In this document: positions 53,110 to 61,011 of the stretch, one piece after another
How positions within the stretch are numbered: position 1 is the first letter of the stretch
Layout of the letters: each line of letters opens with the position of its first letter
NCBI RefSeq assembly: GCF_900110675.1
Contig: NZ_FOEN01000001.1
Coordinates: 62,001 to 126,000 of the forward strand
Origin: Ignavigranum ruoffiae
GTDB taxonomy: Bacteria; Bacillota; Bacilli; Lactobacillales; Aerococcaceae
DNA length: 64,000 nt
Reading direction: 5' to 3'
Translations under genes and position numbers: made by a program
Notes under the pieces: generated by a model
What the model saw: only the letters and a program-made list of their open reading frames with translations
What the model was told of the DNA's origin: nothing
Database searches by the model: none

Positions 53110-54588
53110 ATGGCATTTGAAGGATTATCTGATCGATTACAAGGGGCAATATCGACGGTTGGTAAGGGAGGTAAGATTACTGAAGCCGACCTCAAACAGA
53201 TGATGCGTGAAATTCGTCTGGCGCTCTTAGAAGCCGACGTCAATTTCAAAGTTGTGAAGTCATTTGTTAAACGGGTGAACGAACGTTCATTAGGGACCCA
53301 AGTATTAGAATCTCTTTCTCCAGCCCAACAAGTTGTCAAGATTGTGGATGAGGAATTAACCCAATTGATGGGGGGCGAACTCGTCCCATTAAACCTAGCT
53401 AAGCAACCTCCAACCGTCATCATGATGGCAGGTCTACAAGGGGCCGGTAAGACCACGACTGTTGGTAAATTAGCTAAGTACCTGTACGAGAAAGAAAATA
53501 TTAAGAAACCTTTGCTGGTAGCTGGCGACGTTTATCGTCCAGCGGCGATTGAGCAATTAAAGACTCTAGGTCAACAATTAAATTTTGAAGTCTTTTCATT
53601 GGGAACTTCGGTGTCACCGGTGGAGATTGTCGAACAAGCCTTACGACAAGCACGCATTAACGGCAATGAAGTCGTCTTAATTGATACGGCCGGTCGTCTT
53701 CATGTCGATGAGAAGTTAATGCAAGAATTGGCCGATATCAAAGCAGTGGCTCAGCCCGATGAAATTCTATTGACCGTCGATGCGATGACTGGTCAAGATG
53801 CATCGAATGTGGCCAAAGCCTTTAATGATGACTTAGATATTACAGGGGTAATTATCACTAAATTAGACGGCGATACCCGGGGCGGGGCAGCCTTATCGAT
53901 TCGTGAAATTACCCATAAACCGATTAAATTTACTGGTCAAGGTGAGAAGCTCGATGCCCTAGAACCTTTCTATCCAGATCGGATGTCTAGTCGAATCTTA
54001 GGCATGGGCGATATGATGACCCTGATCGAGAAAGCTCAGGCAGACTTTGATGAGGCCAAAGCAGCTGAAATGGCCGACAAAATTAAAGATGCTAGCTTTG
54101 ACTTTAATGATTTTATCGACCAGATGGATCAAGTTAATAAAATGGGGCCAATCAAAGATTTAATCAAGATGATTCCTGGCATGAGCAAAATCAAAGAATT
54201 AGATGAGCTGAACGTTGACGAGAAAGATATGGCTCATATCAAAGCCATTGTTCAGTCGATGACACCAGAAGAACGAGAAAATCCTGATCTGATCAGCCAA
54301 AGCCGACGGAAACGGATTGCGAAAGGTGCGGGTCAAGATTTAGCCAAAGTCAACCAGTTAATTAAGCAATTTAATCAAAGTCGGCAAATGATGAGCCAAA
54401 TGTCTAACGGCAAAATGTCGGGTATGAAGAAGATGATGAATCAGTTTGAACAGATGTCTGGTGGGGGTGGCCTACCTGGTCTAGGTGGTGGATTCAACCA
54501 AAAGGATTTTATGAGTCCCGAACAATTACAGGCCAAAAGACAAAAAGACAAACTTCGTAAAATGATTAAAAAGAAACGCAGAAAATAA
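53110..54588 (+). CDS. ffh: Signal recognition particle protein Ffh
   Basis: SRP GTPase that delivers nascent membrane proteins to FtsY. The 492 residues have the N domain, G1 GLQGAGKTT (from 108), DVYRPAAIEQL, DTAGRLHVDE, TKLDGDTRGG, and a C-terminal methionine-rich M domain (about 300-450) ending in a basic tail KKKRRK. AAGGAG ribosome-binding site. Strong terminator at 54648. Confidence 0.98.
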   Translation: MAFEGLSDRLQGAISTVGKGGKITEADLKQMMREIRLALLEADVNFKVVKSFVKRVNERSLGTQVLESLSPAQQVVKIVDEELTQLMGGELVPLNLAKQPPTVIMMAGLQGAGKTTTVGKLAKYLYEKENIKKPLLVAGDVYRPAAIEQLKTLGQQLNFEVFSLGTSVSPVEIVEQALRQARINGNEVVLIDTAGRLHVDEKLMQELADIKAVAQPDEILLTVDAMTGQDASNVAKAFNDDLDITGVIITKLDGDTRGGAALSIREITHKPIKFTGQGEKLDALEPFYPDRMSSRILGMGDMMTLIEKAQADFDEAKAAEMADKIKDASFDFNDFIDQMDQVNKMGPIKDLIKMIPGMSKIKELDELNVDEKDMAHIKAIVQSMTPEERENPDLISQSRRKRIAKGAGQDLAKVNQLIKQFNQSRQMMSQMSNGKMSGMKKMMNQFEQMSGGGGLPGLGGGFNQKDFMSPEQLQAKRQKDKLRKMIKKKRRK

Positions 54589-54647
54589 TTTTGCCGTAAG
54601 TGTCTGTGAATTAGACAATCTTTTGCTTTCAAATGTACAAAGGTAAC

Positions 54648-54699
54648 CGGATATTTATCTAGAAACACACTTAATTTCTAGGTAGATATCCGTTTTTTT
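54648..54699 (+). terminator. ffh terminator
   Basis: 18-bp arms at 54648-54665 and 54675-54692, complete apart from two G.U pairs, followed by seven T. The rest of the 417-bp gap before the next gene (to 55005) holds an inverted repeat, a promoter and an operator-like palindrome; no further gene is seen. Confidence 0.92.
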
Positions 54700-54829
54700 A
54701 TTTTGACCGAGTGATTTACATTGATGTTTTATATTATACTGTTGATTATCTTTTAAGGATGAGTCCAAAATACTTTAAAAATTCCAAGTATTTGTTAATC
54801 TATGATTGATTGACCGATAAACGTATTGT

Positions 54830-54849
54830 CTTAATTTTTCGAAATTAAG
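54830..54849. repeat. Inverted repeat upstream of the mhqED-like operon
   Basis: CTTAATTT-TTCG-AAATTAAG, perfect 8-bp arms. It shares the 11-mer TTCGAAATTAA with the palindrome at 54967, so it could be a second regulator site. Confidence 0.5.
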
Positions 54850-54934
54850 TCATTACTGTTATTTTTGACAAAATTTCTAAGAGGTTTTGCGACAAGGGGA
54901 ACCAGACCCCCAAAGGATACTAAAGTCAAAAGGC

Positions 54935-54963
54935 TTGCTTTTGAAAATAAGTCGTGGTATATT
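54935..54963 (+). promoter_or_regulatory. Promoter of the mhqED-like operon
   Basis: TTGCTT (54935-54940), 17-bp spacer, TATATT (54958-54963). Confidence 0.65.
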
Positions 54964-54966
54964 TAC

Positions 54967-54978
54967 TTCGAATTCGAA
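54967..54978. promoter_or_regulatory. MhqR-type operator palindrome
   Basis: Perfect 12-bp palindrome TTCGAATTCGAA at the predicted transcription start. Its core CGAATTCG equals the centre of the published MhqR operator of B. subtilis. The MarR-family regulator itself is not in the window. Confidence 0.6.
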
Positions 54979-55005
54979 ATTAACATTTAAAAGGAGCGTA
55001 TCATA

Positions 55006-55971
55006 ATGAATGAATTAAAAGGTATTCACCACGTTACTGCGATTACTCATGATGTTAAAAAGAACTATCATTTTATGACGCAAATTCTGGGCATGAGATT
55101 GGTCAAAAAAACCGTAAATCAAGATGATATTTATACTTACCATACTTTTTATGCTGACAATATGGGGAATCCTGGAACGGATTTAACTTTCTTTGACTTC
55201 CCTCAAATTCCGCAAGGAACTCACGGTACTAACTCTATTTCAAGAATTGGTTTACGTGTGCCTAATGATGCAGCCTTAGAGTACTATCGTGATCGGTTTG
55301 ATCAATATGGGGTTAAACATGAAGGCATTTTCGAATTATACGGATCTAAAATCTTGAAATTTGAAGAAGAAGATGGCCAAAGATATCAATTGTTCTCTGA
55401 TGAACATGACCATGGTGTACCTGCGGGTACTCCTTGGAAACAAGGGCCAGTTCCAGAAGAATTCGCTATCTATGGTTTAGGTCCGATTGAAATTACCGTC
55501 TCTTATTTCGATGATTTTAAGATGTTACTGCAAGAAATTTATGGCATGACGATTCATATTGAAGAAGATGATGTGACTGTCTTTGAAGTGGGCCAAGGGG
55601 GTCATGGTGGTCAAGTGATTCTACGCCGTGATACGACCAGTCCGGTAAGTCGCCAAGGTTATGGTGAAATACACCATGTTTCTTTCCGAGTGGAAGACCA
55701 TGAAGCCATCCAAGCCTGGTTAAATAAATATATGGAACGAAATATTCGTAACTCCGGCTTGGTTGATCGTTTCTTCTTCGAAGCCTTATATGCGAGAATC
55801 GGTCATATTTTAGTTGAAATTTCTACGGATGGACCTGGTTTCATGGGCGACGAACCTTATGAGACCCTTGGAGAAAAATTATCCTTACCACCATTTTTAG
55901 AAAAAGATCGCGAATATATTGAACGTCAGGTTAAACCATTCAATTCAGTTTGGACCGGTAAAAAAGATTAA
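55006..55971 (+). CDS. mhqE: Ring-cleaving dioxygenase-like protein of the MhqA/MhqE/MhqO family
   Basis: A 321-residue vicinal-oxygen-chelate protein with two glyoxalase-like modules: module 1 from GIHHVTAITHDVKKNYHFM, module 2 with GEIHHVSFRVEDHE, and the C-terminal metal ligand in ILVEISTDGPGF. Relatives in Bacillus and Staphylococcus are induced by quinones through MhqR and detoxify hydroquinones. Paired with an mhqD-type hydrolase, the arrangement of staphylococcal mhqRED. AAAGGAG ribosome-binding site. The exact substrate is inferred. Confidence 0.82.
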   Translation: MNELKGIHHVTAITHDVKKNYHFMTQILGMRLVKKTVNQDDIYTYHTFYADNMGNPGTDLTFFDFPQIPQGTHGTNSISRIGLRVPNDAALEYYRDRFDQYGVKHEGIFELYGSKILKFEEEDGQRYQLFSDEHDHGVPAGTPWKQGPVPEEFAIYGLGPIEITVSYFDDFKMLLQEIYGMTIHIEEDDVTVFEVGQGGHGGQVILRRDTTSPVSRQGYGEIHHVSFRVEDHEAIQAWLNKYMERNIRNSGLVDRFFFEALYARIGHILVEISTDGPGFMGDEPYETLGEKLSLPPFLEKDREYIERQVKPFNSVWTGKKD

Positions 55972-55995
55972 TGAATCACAATGAGGAGGGTTATG

Positions 55996-56601
55996 ATGGA
56001 ACATCTATTTAGCCAAGGTCAAGATGCCGAGCATACGTTAATCTTGTTCCATGGCACTGGTGGAAATGAAGAAAGTTTGATTCCGATTGCTCAGACCATA
56101 GCCCCTCAGGCAAATTATTTGGCAATTCGTGGTGAAATTAACGAACAAGGGTATCTTCGCTTTTTTAGACGTTATGATGATGGCTCTTACGACCTAGAAA
56201 ATCTGGACCAACAGGGACGAAAAATTAATGATTTTCTAAATTGGGCCAGTGATCATTATCATTTTGATTTGACTCAGGCCATCTTTGTCGGCTTTTCAAA
56301 TGGGTCAAATATAGCCAGTCATCTCTTGTTTCAATTAGGAAGCCCTGTGAAGCGAGCCATCTTAATGGCTCCTTTGTATCCCTTGGATTTTAACCCTGAA
56401 TTAGATTTGTCCAGTAAAGAAATATTTTTGTCGATGGGTAAACAAGATCCTTTATGTTCTATGGAACAAAATCAGGCCTTGTTGGCAAAGCTTGAACAAG
56501 CTCAAGCTCATGTCCAATATACTTGGGTGAACAGTCATGAAGTTACTTTGAATAGTTTGAGTGAAATTAAACAATGGTTAGTAAATCTTGGCATAGCTTA
56601 A
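55996..56601 (+). CDS. mhqD: Carboxylesterase/phospholipase-like alpha/beta hydrolase (MhqD-like)
   Basis: A 201-residue single-domain hydrolase: oxyanion segment FHGTGGNE, nucleophile elbow GFSNGSN, acid in GKQDPLCS, and probable catalytic His in NSHEV. It matches the MhqD subfamily that accompanies ring-cleaving dioxygenases in quinone resistance. ATG at 55996 with GAGGAGGG at spacing 5; ATGs at 55981 and 55993 are too close to or upstream of this site. Ends before a terminator. Confidence 0.82.
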   Translation: MEHLFSQGQDAEHTLILFHGTGGNEESLIPIAQTIAPQANYLAIRGEINEQGYLRFFRRYDDGSYDLENLDQQGRKINDFLNWASDHYHFDLTQAIFVGFSNGSNIASHLLFQLGSPVKRAILMAPLYPLDFNPELDLSSKEIFLSMGKQDPLCSMEQNQALLAKLEQAQAHVQYTWVNSHEVTLNSLSEIKQWLVNLGIA

Positions 56602-56661
56602 AGTATTCAACCCATGAAAAATTCTAAAAATCATCTATGCGATAAATTTACAAAAAAATTC

Positions 56662-56700
56662 AAGCTGTAAAGTAAAAGTACTTTACAGCTTATTTATTTT
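56662..56700 (+). terminator. mhqED terminator
   Basis: Perfect 13-bp stem AAGCTGTAAAGTA (56662-56674) / TACTTTACAGCTT (56679-56691), AAAG loop, then ATTTATTTT. Confidence 0.85.
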
Positions 56701-56710
56701 CTGTTAATAT
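56682..56710 (+). promoter_or_regulatory. rpsP-khpA promoter
   Basis: TTTACA (56682-56687) inside the terminator arm, 17-bp spacer, TAATAT (56705-56710) with TG one base upstream (extended -10). Confidence 0.6.
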
Positions 56711-56747
56711 ATCATCTTGTAAGATTGAACTGAAAGAGGTGAAATGA

Positions 56748-57020
56748 ATGTCTGTAAAAATTCGTTTAAAACGTATGGGTTCTAAGAAACGTCCTTTCTA
56801 CCGTGTGGTTGTAGCGGATTCTCGTTCTCCACGTGATGGTCGTATTATTGAACAAATTGGTACTTACAATCCAGTTTCTGAACCAAAAGAAGTTAAGATT
56901 GATGAAAGCTTAGCACTTAAATGGTTACAACAAGGTGCCCAACCTTCTGACACAGTGCGTACTTTATTATCTGCTCAAGGAATTATGAAGAAATTCCATG
57001 ACGGTAAATTAGAAAAATAA
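56748..57020 (+). CDS. rpsP: 30S ribosomal protein S16
   Basis: A 90-residue 16S rRNA-binding protein; [23 protein letters not shown] is the family signature and the length is normal. Ribosome-binding site AGAGGTGAA. First gene of the rpsP-khpA pair. Confidence 0.99.
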   Translation: MSVKIRLKRMGSKKRPFYRVVVADSRSPRDGRIIEQIGTYNPVSEPKEVKIDESLALKWLQQGAQPSDTVRTLLSAQGIMKKFHDGKLEK

Positions 57021-57062
57021 TGCTAATATTCATGCCTTACAATGATTAGAAAAGGTGAGATA

Positions 57063-57320
57063 ATGCCAAATATCGAGAAACTTATTAGAACGATGGTCGA
57101 ACCGATAATTCAATATCCTGAAGATTTTGTGATTGAAATTAAAGATACGGATGAATTCAAAGAGTATCATCTTCTGCTAAATCCGGAAGATATTGGTAGA
57201 GTCATTGGACGAAAAGGCCGGGTTATTCGAGCTATTCGTACCATTGTATACAGCATTCGTAATAAAAATGAAAAACGTAGTCGCATTGTAGTTCAAGATG
57301 AAGTTGAAGAGCAAGATTAG
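57063..57320 (+). CDS. khpA: KH-domain RNA-binding protein KhpA
   Basis: An 85-residue single KH-domain protein with the GRKGRV loop (GRVIGRKGRVIRAIRTIVYS). In streptococci KhpA pairs with KhpB (EloR) and affects cell elongation. ATG at 57063 follows AAAAGGTGAG; the in-frame ATG at 57042 lacks a site. The 310-bp gap that follows contains a large terminator, then the rimM promoter. Confidence 0.95.
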   Translation: MPNIEKLIRTMVEPIIQYPEDFVIEIKDTDEFKEYHLLLNPEDIGRVIGRKGRVIRAIRTIVYSIRNKNEKRSRIVVQDEVEEQD

Positions 57321-57406
57321 CATTGCCAGCCAAACAATCTGACTTTCTAGCAGGTTCACTTGATAGAAAATAGATTTCGTTTGAATTCAACTTTAGCTTG
57401 TGTTTG

Positions 57407-57470
57407 AGATCTACTGGATAACCCTTAGGCAAGACATTGTCTGAGTGGTTAACCAGGTGGGTCTTTTTTT
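57407..57470 (+). terminator. rpsP-khpA terminator
   Basis: Long stem between 57407-57423 and 57447-57464 with a few wobble or mismatched positions, an inner AAGAC/GTCT stem, and a T7 tail. Confidence 0.82.
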
Positions 57471-57581
57471 ATGGAGGAATTTTTTCTTGTTATAGCAGTG
57501 TGGATAACTTTGCTAAAAAAATGAATACTCTTGGAATCCATTTAGGTCAGGGCAGCCAGAAGAGTGACCACTAAATATGTG

Positions 57582-57608
57582 TTGGTTATGGCTGCAATAA
57601 GTTATAAT
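57582..57608 (+). promoter_or_regulatory. rimM-trmD promoter
   Basis: TATAAT at 57603-57608 with TTGGTT at 57582-57587 (15-bp spacer, short). GCAGCCA (57552-57558) and TGGCTGC (57589-57595) form an inverted repeat across the -35 region. Confidence 0.45.
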
Positions 57609-57630
57609 AGAAGGAGATTGGGGGAAGAAG

Positions 57631-58149
57631 ATGGATAAAATACGTATTGCTCGAATTGTGAATACATTTGGGATTAAGGGTGAATTGAAAGTATTAGCGG
57701 AGACCGATTTTCCAGAACAACGCTTTGCTAAGGGACAGACCGTATATTTGATCAATCAAGAAAATCAACTAGCCGCAAAGATTGAAACCGCCCGTCTCCA
57801 TAAGGGTTCATATATTGTTAAGTTTCAAGGGATTGAGCAGATCAATGACGTAGAGTCGTATAAAGGGGGTTGGCTGGCGATTAATGCTGGCCAACAAGAG
57901 GATCTGGCGGAAGATGCTTATTATTACCATCAGATTATTGGCTTAGAAGTGCTGACTACTGAGGGCGAAAAGATTGGCAAGATTAAAGATATACTTGCTT
58001 TGGGATCAAATGACGTCTGGGTCGTTCAACGAAAACAAGCCAAAGATGTCTTAATTCCTTATATTGATGACGTGGTTAAAGAAGTGAATCTTGAGAATTC
58101 AACGGTGACCATAGAATTAATGGAAGGACTTATGGATGATGAAGATTGA
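57631..58149 (+). CDS. rimM: Ribosome maturation factor RimM
   Basis: 16S rRNA processing factor that binds S19. The 172 residues have the N-terminal RimM barrel (RIVNTFGIKGELKVLAETDFPEQRF) and the C-terminal PRC barrel (YYYHQIIGLEVLTTEGEKIGKIKDIL ... VLIPYIDDVVKEVN). Overlaps trmD by 14 bp. Confidence 0.97.
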   Translation: MDKIRIARIVNTFGIKGELKVLAETDFPEQRFAKGQTVYLINQENQLAAKIETARLHKGSYIVKFQGIEQINDVESYKGGWLAINAGQQEDLAEDAYYYHQIIGLEVLTTEGEKIGKIKDILALGSNDVWVVQRKQAKDVLIPYIDDVVKEVNLENSTVTIELMEGLMDDED

Positions 58150-58912
58150 TGTTTTGACCCTCTTCCCGGAAATGTTTGCACCGATGAATTATTCCATGAT
58201 GGGTCAAGCGCAAGAGCGTGGCTTGTTAGAGTTCCAGGCTCATGATTTTCGTCAATATGCGGTAAATAAACATGGGCATGTTGATGATTATCCTTATGGT
58301 GGCGGGGCCGGCATGCTCCTTAGGGTGGAGCCCATTGTGGCCATGTTAGAAGAACTACAGCGTCAACATGGCCGTCCTAATCGGATCATCCTAACTGATC
58401 CAGCGGGGCAACCCTTTAGTCAAGATTTAGCCCAAGAGTGGTCTAATGATCAGTATTTAATCTTTATCTGTGGTCACTATGAAGGCTTTGATGAAAGAGT
58501 CCGCCACTATGTGACTGACCAAGTTTCCCTAGGAGATTATGTCTTGACTAACGGCGAATTACCGACCATGGTCATGATGGATGCTGTTGTGCGCTTAATC
58601 CCTGAAGTCGTTGGCAATGCTGACTCATTAATCCATGAATCTCATCAACAATGTTTGTTAGAATATCCACAATACACCCGTCCCCAGAATTTCCGTGGGA
58701 TGGAAGTCCCGCCGGTCTTACTAAGCGGCCATCACGAGCATATCGAACGTTGGCGACGCAAGGAGGCGCTCCGCAAAACCTGGCATCACCGACCTGATCT
58801 ACTGAAACAAGGGTCCCTATCCGACGAAGATCAACGCCTCTTAGATCAAATCCAGCGAGAAGATTCAACGTCTAAGATCTCATCGACAAGCCAGCAAAAG
58901 CAAAAACCTTAA
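58136..58912 (+). CDS. trmD: tRNA (guanine-N(1)-)-methyltransferase TrmD
   Basis: Forms m1G37 in tRNA. The 258 residues start MKIDVLTLFPEMF, and have the SPOUT knot motifs ICGHYEGFDERV and SLGDYVLTNGELP, and the C-terminal tRNA-binding domain with YTRPQNFRGMEVPPVLLSGHH. ATG 58136 is 7 nt after GGAAGGA in rimM; ATG 58139 is possible. The protein carries a Ser/Lys/Gln-rich tail of about 15 residues. Confidence 0.98.
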   Translation: MMKIDVLTLFPEMFAPMNYSMMGQAQERGLLEFQAHDFRQYAVNKHGHVDDYPYGGGAGMLLRVEPIVAMLEELQRQHGRPNRIILTDPAGQPFSQDLAQEWSNDQYLIFICGHYEGFDERVRHYVTDQVSLGDYVLTNGELPTMVMMDAVVRLIPEVVGNADSLIHESHQQCLLEYPQYTRPQNFRGMEVPPVLLSGHHEHIERWRRKEALRKTWHHRPDLLKQGSLSDEDQRLLDQIQREDSTSKISSTSQQKQKP

Positions 58913-58929
58913 GAAAAGTAAAATTGTCC

Positions 58930-58957
58930 TTTACAATCGCGATGATTTCTGTATAAT
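58930..58957 (+). promoter_or_regulatory. rplS promoter
   Basis: TTTACA (58930-58935), 16-bp spacer, consensus TATAAT (58952-58957). Confidence 0.65.
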
Positions 58958-58964
58958 TGTAAGA

Positions 58965-59022
58965 GTGGTTTCACCACATGAATACGAATATTCCGCTGAA
59001 TGCTAGGCATTGAATGAATATT
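58965..59022 (+). ncRNA. rplS 5' leader (candidate L19 leader RNA)
   Basis: A 5' hairpin GTGGT-TTC-ACCAC (58965-58977) is followed by AATATTC (58987-58993) pairing with GAATATT (59016-59022), which encloses AATGC-TAG-GCATT (58999-59011). Firmicutes rplS transcripts carry an L19 leader with similar stems near the start codon; membership is inferred from position and pairing. Confidence 0.5.
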
Positions 59023-59039
59023 TTGGGAGGAGAAAAAAG

Positions 59040-59390
59040 ATGAGTCGTAATCCAATTATCGAAAAAGTTACTCAATCACAATTGCGTAATGATATTCCTG
59101 AATTCCGTGCTGGAGACACTGTCCGTGTCTATGCCTTGATCGTTGAAGGTGAACGCGAACGGGTTCAGTTATTCGAAGGCTTAGTGATTAAACGCCGTGG
59201 TGCTGGAATCAGCGAAACTTATACAGTTCGTAAGATTTCCAATGGTGTTGGGGTTGAACGTACATTCCCATTACATACACCACGTGTTCAAAAGATTGAA
59301 GTACTTCGCAAGGGTCGCGTTAGACGAGCTAAACTTTACTATATTCGTAAGTTGGCTGGTAAAGCTGCCCGGATTAAAGAACGTTCTTAA
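59040..59390 (+). CDS. rplS: 50S ribosomal protein L19
   Basis: A 116-residue protein at the subunit interface. [23 protein letters not shown] and [26 protein letters not shown] are signatures. ATG at 59040 follows GGGAGGAG; an in-frame ATG at 59010 lies inside the leader structure. Confidence 0.99.
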   Translation: MSRNPIIEKVTQSQLRNDIPEFRAGDTVRVYALIVEGERERVQLFEGLVIKRRGAGISETYTVRKISNGVGVERTFPLHTPRVQKIEVLRKGRVRRAKLYYIRKLAGKAARIKERS

Positions 59391-59397
59391 TCTAATT

Positions 59398-59435
59398 AAC
59401 CAAGATTTGGTCTTTGACCGGGTCTTGGTTTTTTT
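59398..59435 (+). terminator. rplS terminator
   Basis: AACCAAGA (59398-59405) pairs with TCTTGGTT (59423-59430), inner GGTC/GACC stem, then TTTTT. Confidence 0.88.
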
Positions 59436-59455
59436 GTTGGAATGAACTTCCATAG

Positions 59456-59483
59456 TTGGAAATAATATTCGATATGATATACT
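59456..59483 (+). promoter_or_regulatory. Promoter of the 59519-yitT unit
   Basis: TTGGAA (59456-59461), 16-bp spacer, TATACT (59478-59483). Confidence 0.6.
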
Positions 59484-59518
59484 TAGAGCAAATATTGAAA
59501 AGAACAGGTGGCTAAAAA

Positions 59519-59956
59519 ATGTCGAAGATTCAAGAAAATTTTGAACAAAAATTAAAATCAGTGGATATTCCTTTTAATTATCAAGAAATAGAGGATGGGC
59601 ACCACCTTTATCGCTTTACTTATCAGCTGAGCAAAAGTCGAAAAGTCATTGTTGAAGTGATTATTCAGGAAGCAGAGACCGACTTTGTGGATGGACAAAT
59701 CATCTATCGTCAATTACATCAACTGGCCGATCGAAGCCTGGAAACAAAGGCCCTAAGCCTATTGAACGACTTAAATGGGATGCGAACAGGTTATTATGCG
59801 CTCTATTTAGCTGGCGATGGCGAAATTTTCTTAAGAAACTTGGTTCGACTTGGTCAAGATCCAGAAGCTTTCTATGAAACGATTGTGATGGGATCTGCAA
59901 TTGCTAAGGCATTAATTCCTGATATTACCCGAGCTCTGGGTAAACCGGCAGAATAA
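59519..59956 (+). CDS. Conserved-looking protein of unknown function (YbjN-like?)
   Basis: A 145-residue soluble acidic protein that I cannot name. It has an alternating pattern: helix (IQENFEQKLKSV), strands (YRFTYQLSKSRKVIVEVIIQ), then LLNDLNGMRTGYYALYLAGDGEIFLRN and a C-terminal helix. The ordering resembles YbjN/type III chaperone-like folds, but this is only an impression. AGGTGG ribosome-binding site, own promoter; yitT follows 15 bp later, so they are probably cotranscribed. Confidence 0.75.
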   Translation: MSKIQENFEQKLKSVDIPFNYQEIEDGHHLYRFTYQLSKSRKVIVEVIIQEAETDFVDGQIIYRQLHQLADRSLETKALSLLNDLNGMRTGYYALYLAGDGEIFLRNLVRLGQDPEAFYETIVMGSAIAKALIPDITRALGKPAE

Positions 59957-59971
59957 AGGCGGTAGGACAAG

Positions 59972-60895
59972 ATGTTTAATCGGTATTTGGCCAAATCCCG
60001 GCTGTTTAATTTGGCTTTCCATGGTTTGATTGTGATTTTTGCAGCGCTTTGTTTTGGGATTGCCTTGAACTTTTTCTACATTCCTGGCGATATTTACTCG
60101 GCTGGAATTTTAGGTTTTGCCCAATTAATTGCCTATGTGATCAATCATTTCACCAGTATTCCTTGGCAGGCCCAGACAGGGACGGTTAACTTAATTATCA
60201 ACATTCCATTAATTATCTTGGGCTTTATGAAATTGGGCAAACGCTTTACCTTGCTAACCTTGGCTGTAGTGTTCGCCACTTCTATCATCTCTAATATGAT
60301 TCCAGTGATTCCAATTTCTTCAAATCCGATGTTAAATGGTGTGGTTGGGGGCGTCCTGTGTGGGACTGCGGTCGGTGTCTGTGTCAAATATGGCATGTCA
60401 ACTGGCGGATTAGATATTGTGAGTGTCGTCTTAAATCGCAAGACCGGTCTCAATGTCGGCTCACTGTCATTGATTATGAATTCCTTGCTCTTATTTGGCG
60501 TCGGTTATGTTTATGAATGGGAATTAGCCCTATACACTTTGATTGCCATGTATGTTAATTCTCGCATGGTCAATGCGATTAACAATAATGATCAACGCTT
60601 GACGGCCTTTATCATTACCGAAAATATTGATGATGTGGTTAGCTCTCTCTATCAACATATTCACCGAGGAATTACTGTTATCGATGGACGGGGAGGCTAT
60701 AAACGGTCACCACGAAAGATTATCATGGTGGTCATCAACCGTTACGAACTTTATGATCTCCAATCGGCTGTGCATCTTAGTGACCCCAAAGCCTTTGTCA
60801 ATATTGTTCAATCTCAATATGTAGGCGGAAATTTCCTCAATCGCCAACAACAAGATTTATTGAGAGAGCGTAAGCAAACCTTGAAAATTAAATAA
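59972..60895 (+). CDS. yitT: YitT family membrane protein (DUF2179 at C-terminus)
   Basis: A 307-residue protein with five to six membrane segments (GLIVIFAALCFGIALNFFYIP, GILGFAQLIAYVI and so on), the GMSTGGLDIVSVVLNRKTG motif characteristic of YitT, and a C-terminal cytoplasmic DUF2179 domain (TAFIITENIDDVVSSLYQHIHRGITVIDG). Molecular function is unknown for the family. It lies with yitU, yitW and yitV homologues, which are also clustered in Bacillus subtilis. Confidence 0.9.
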   Translation: MFNRYLAKSRLFNLAFHGLIVIFAALCFGIALNFFYIPGDIYSAGILGFAQLIAYVINHFTSIPWQAQTGTVNLIINIPLIILGFMKLGKRFTLLTLAVVFATSIISNMIPVIPISSNPMLNGVVGGVLCGTAVGVCVKYGMSTGGLDIVSVVLNRKTGLNVGSLSLIMNSLLLFGVGYVYEWELALYTLIAMYVNSRMVNAINNNDQRLTAFIITENIDDVVSSLYQHIHRGITVIDGRGGYKRSPRKIIMVVINRYELYDLQSAVHLSDPKAFVNIVQSQYVGGNFLNRQQQDLLRERKQTLKIK

Positions 60896-60900
60896 TAAAA

Positions 60901-60953
60901 AGCGGAGAAGCTAGCTAGATACCTTTCTGGCTATACTTTCCCGCTATTTTTTT
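60901..60953. terminator. Bidirectional terminator between yitT and yitU
   Basis: AGCGG (60901-60905) pairs with CCGCT (60941-60945), with further imperfect pairing inside. TTTTTTT follows on the plus strand and TTTTTATTATT on the minus strand. Confidence 0.75.
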
Positions 60954-61011
60954 ATGGTTATATTTTAGAACCGAGTATATTAAGCTATTTGGTTAATAGC
61001 AATAAAATATT

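Noticed and set aside
54764-54814. 16-codon reading frame starting ATGAGTCCA in the gap upstream of mhqE
   Set aside because: The only AAGG is directly abutting the ATG, and no promoter or terminator frames it.
57471-57524. 17-codon hydrophobic reading frame starting with ATG after the khpA terminator
   Set aside because: It begins at the T-tract of the terminator, has no ribosome-binding site and no promoter placed to express it; chance is sufficient.
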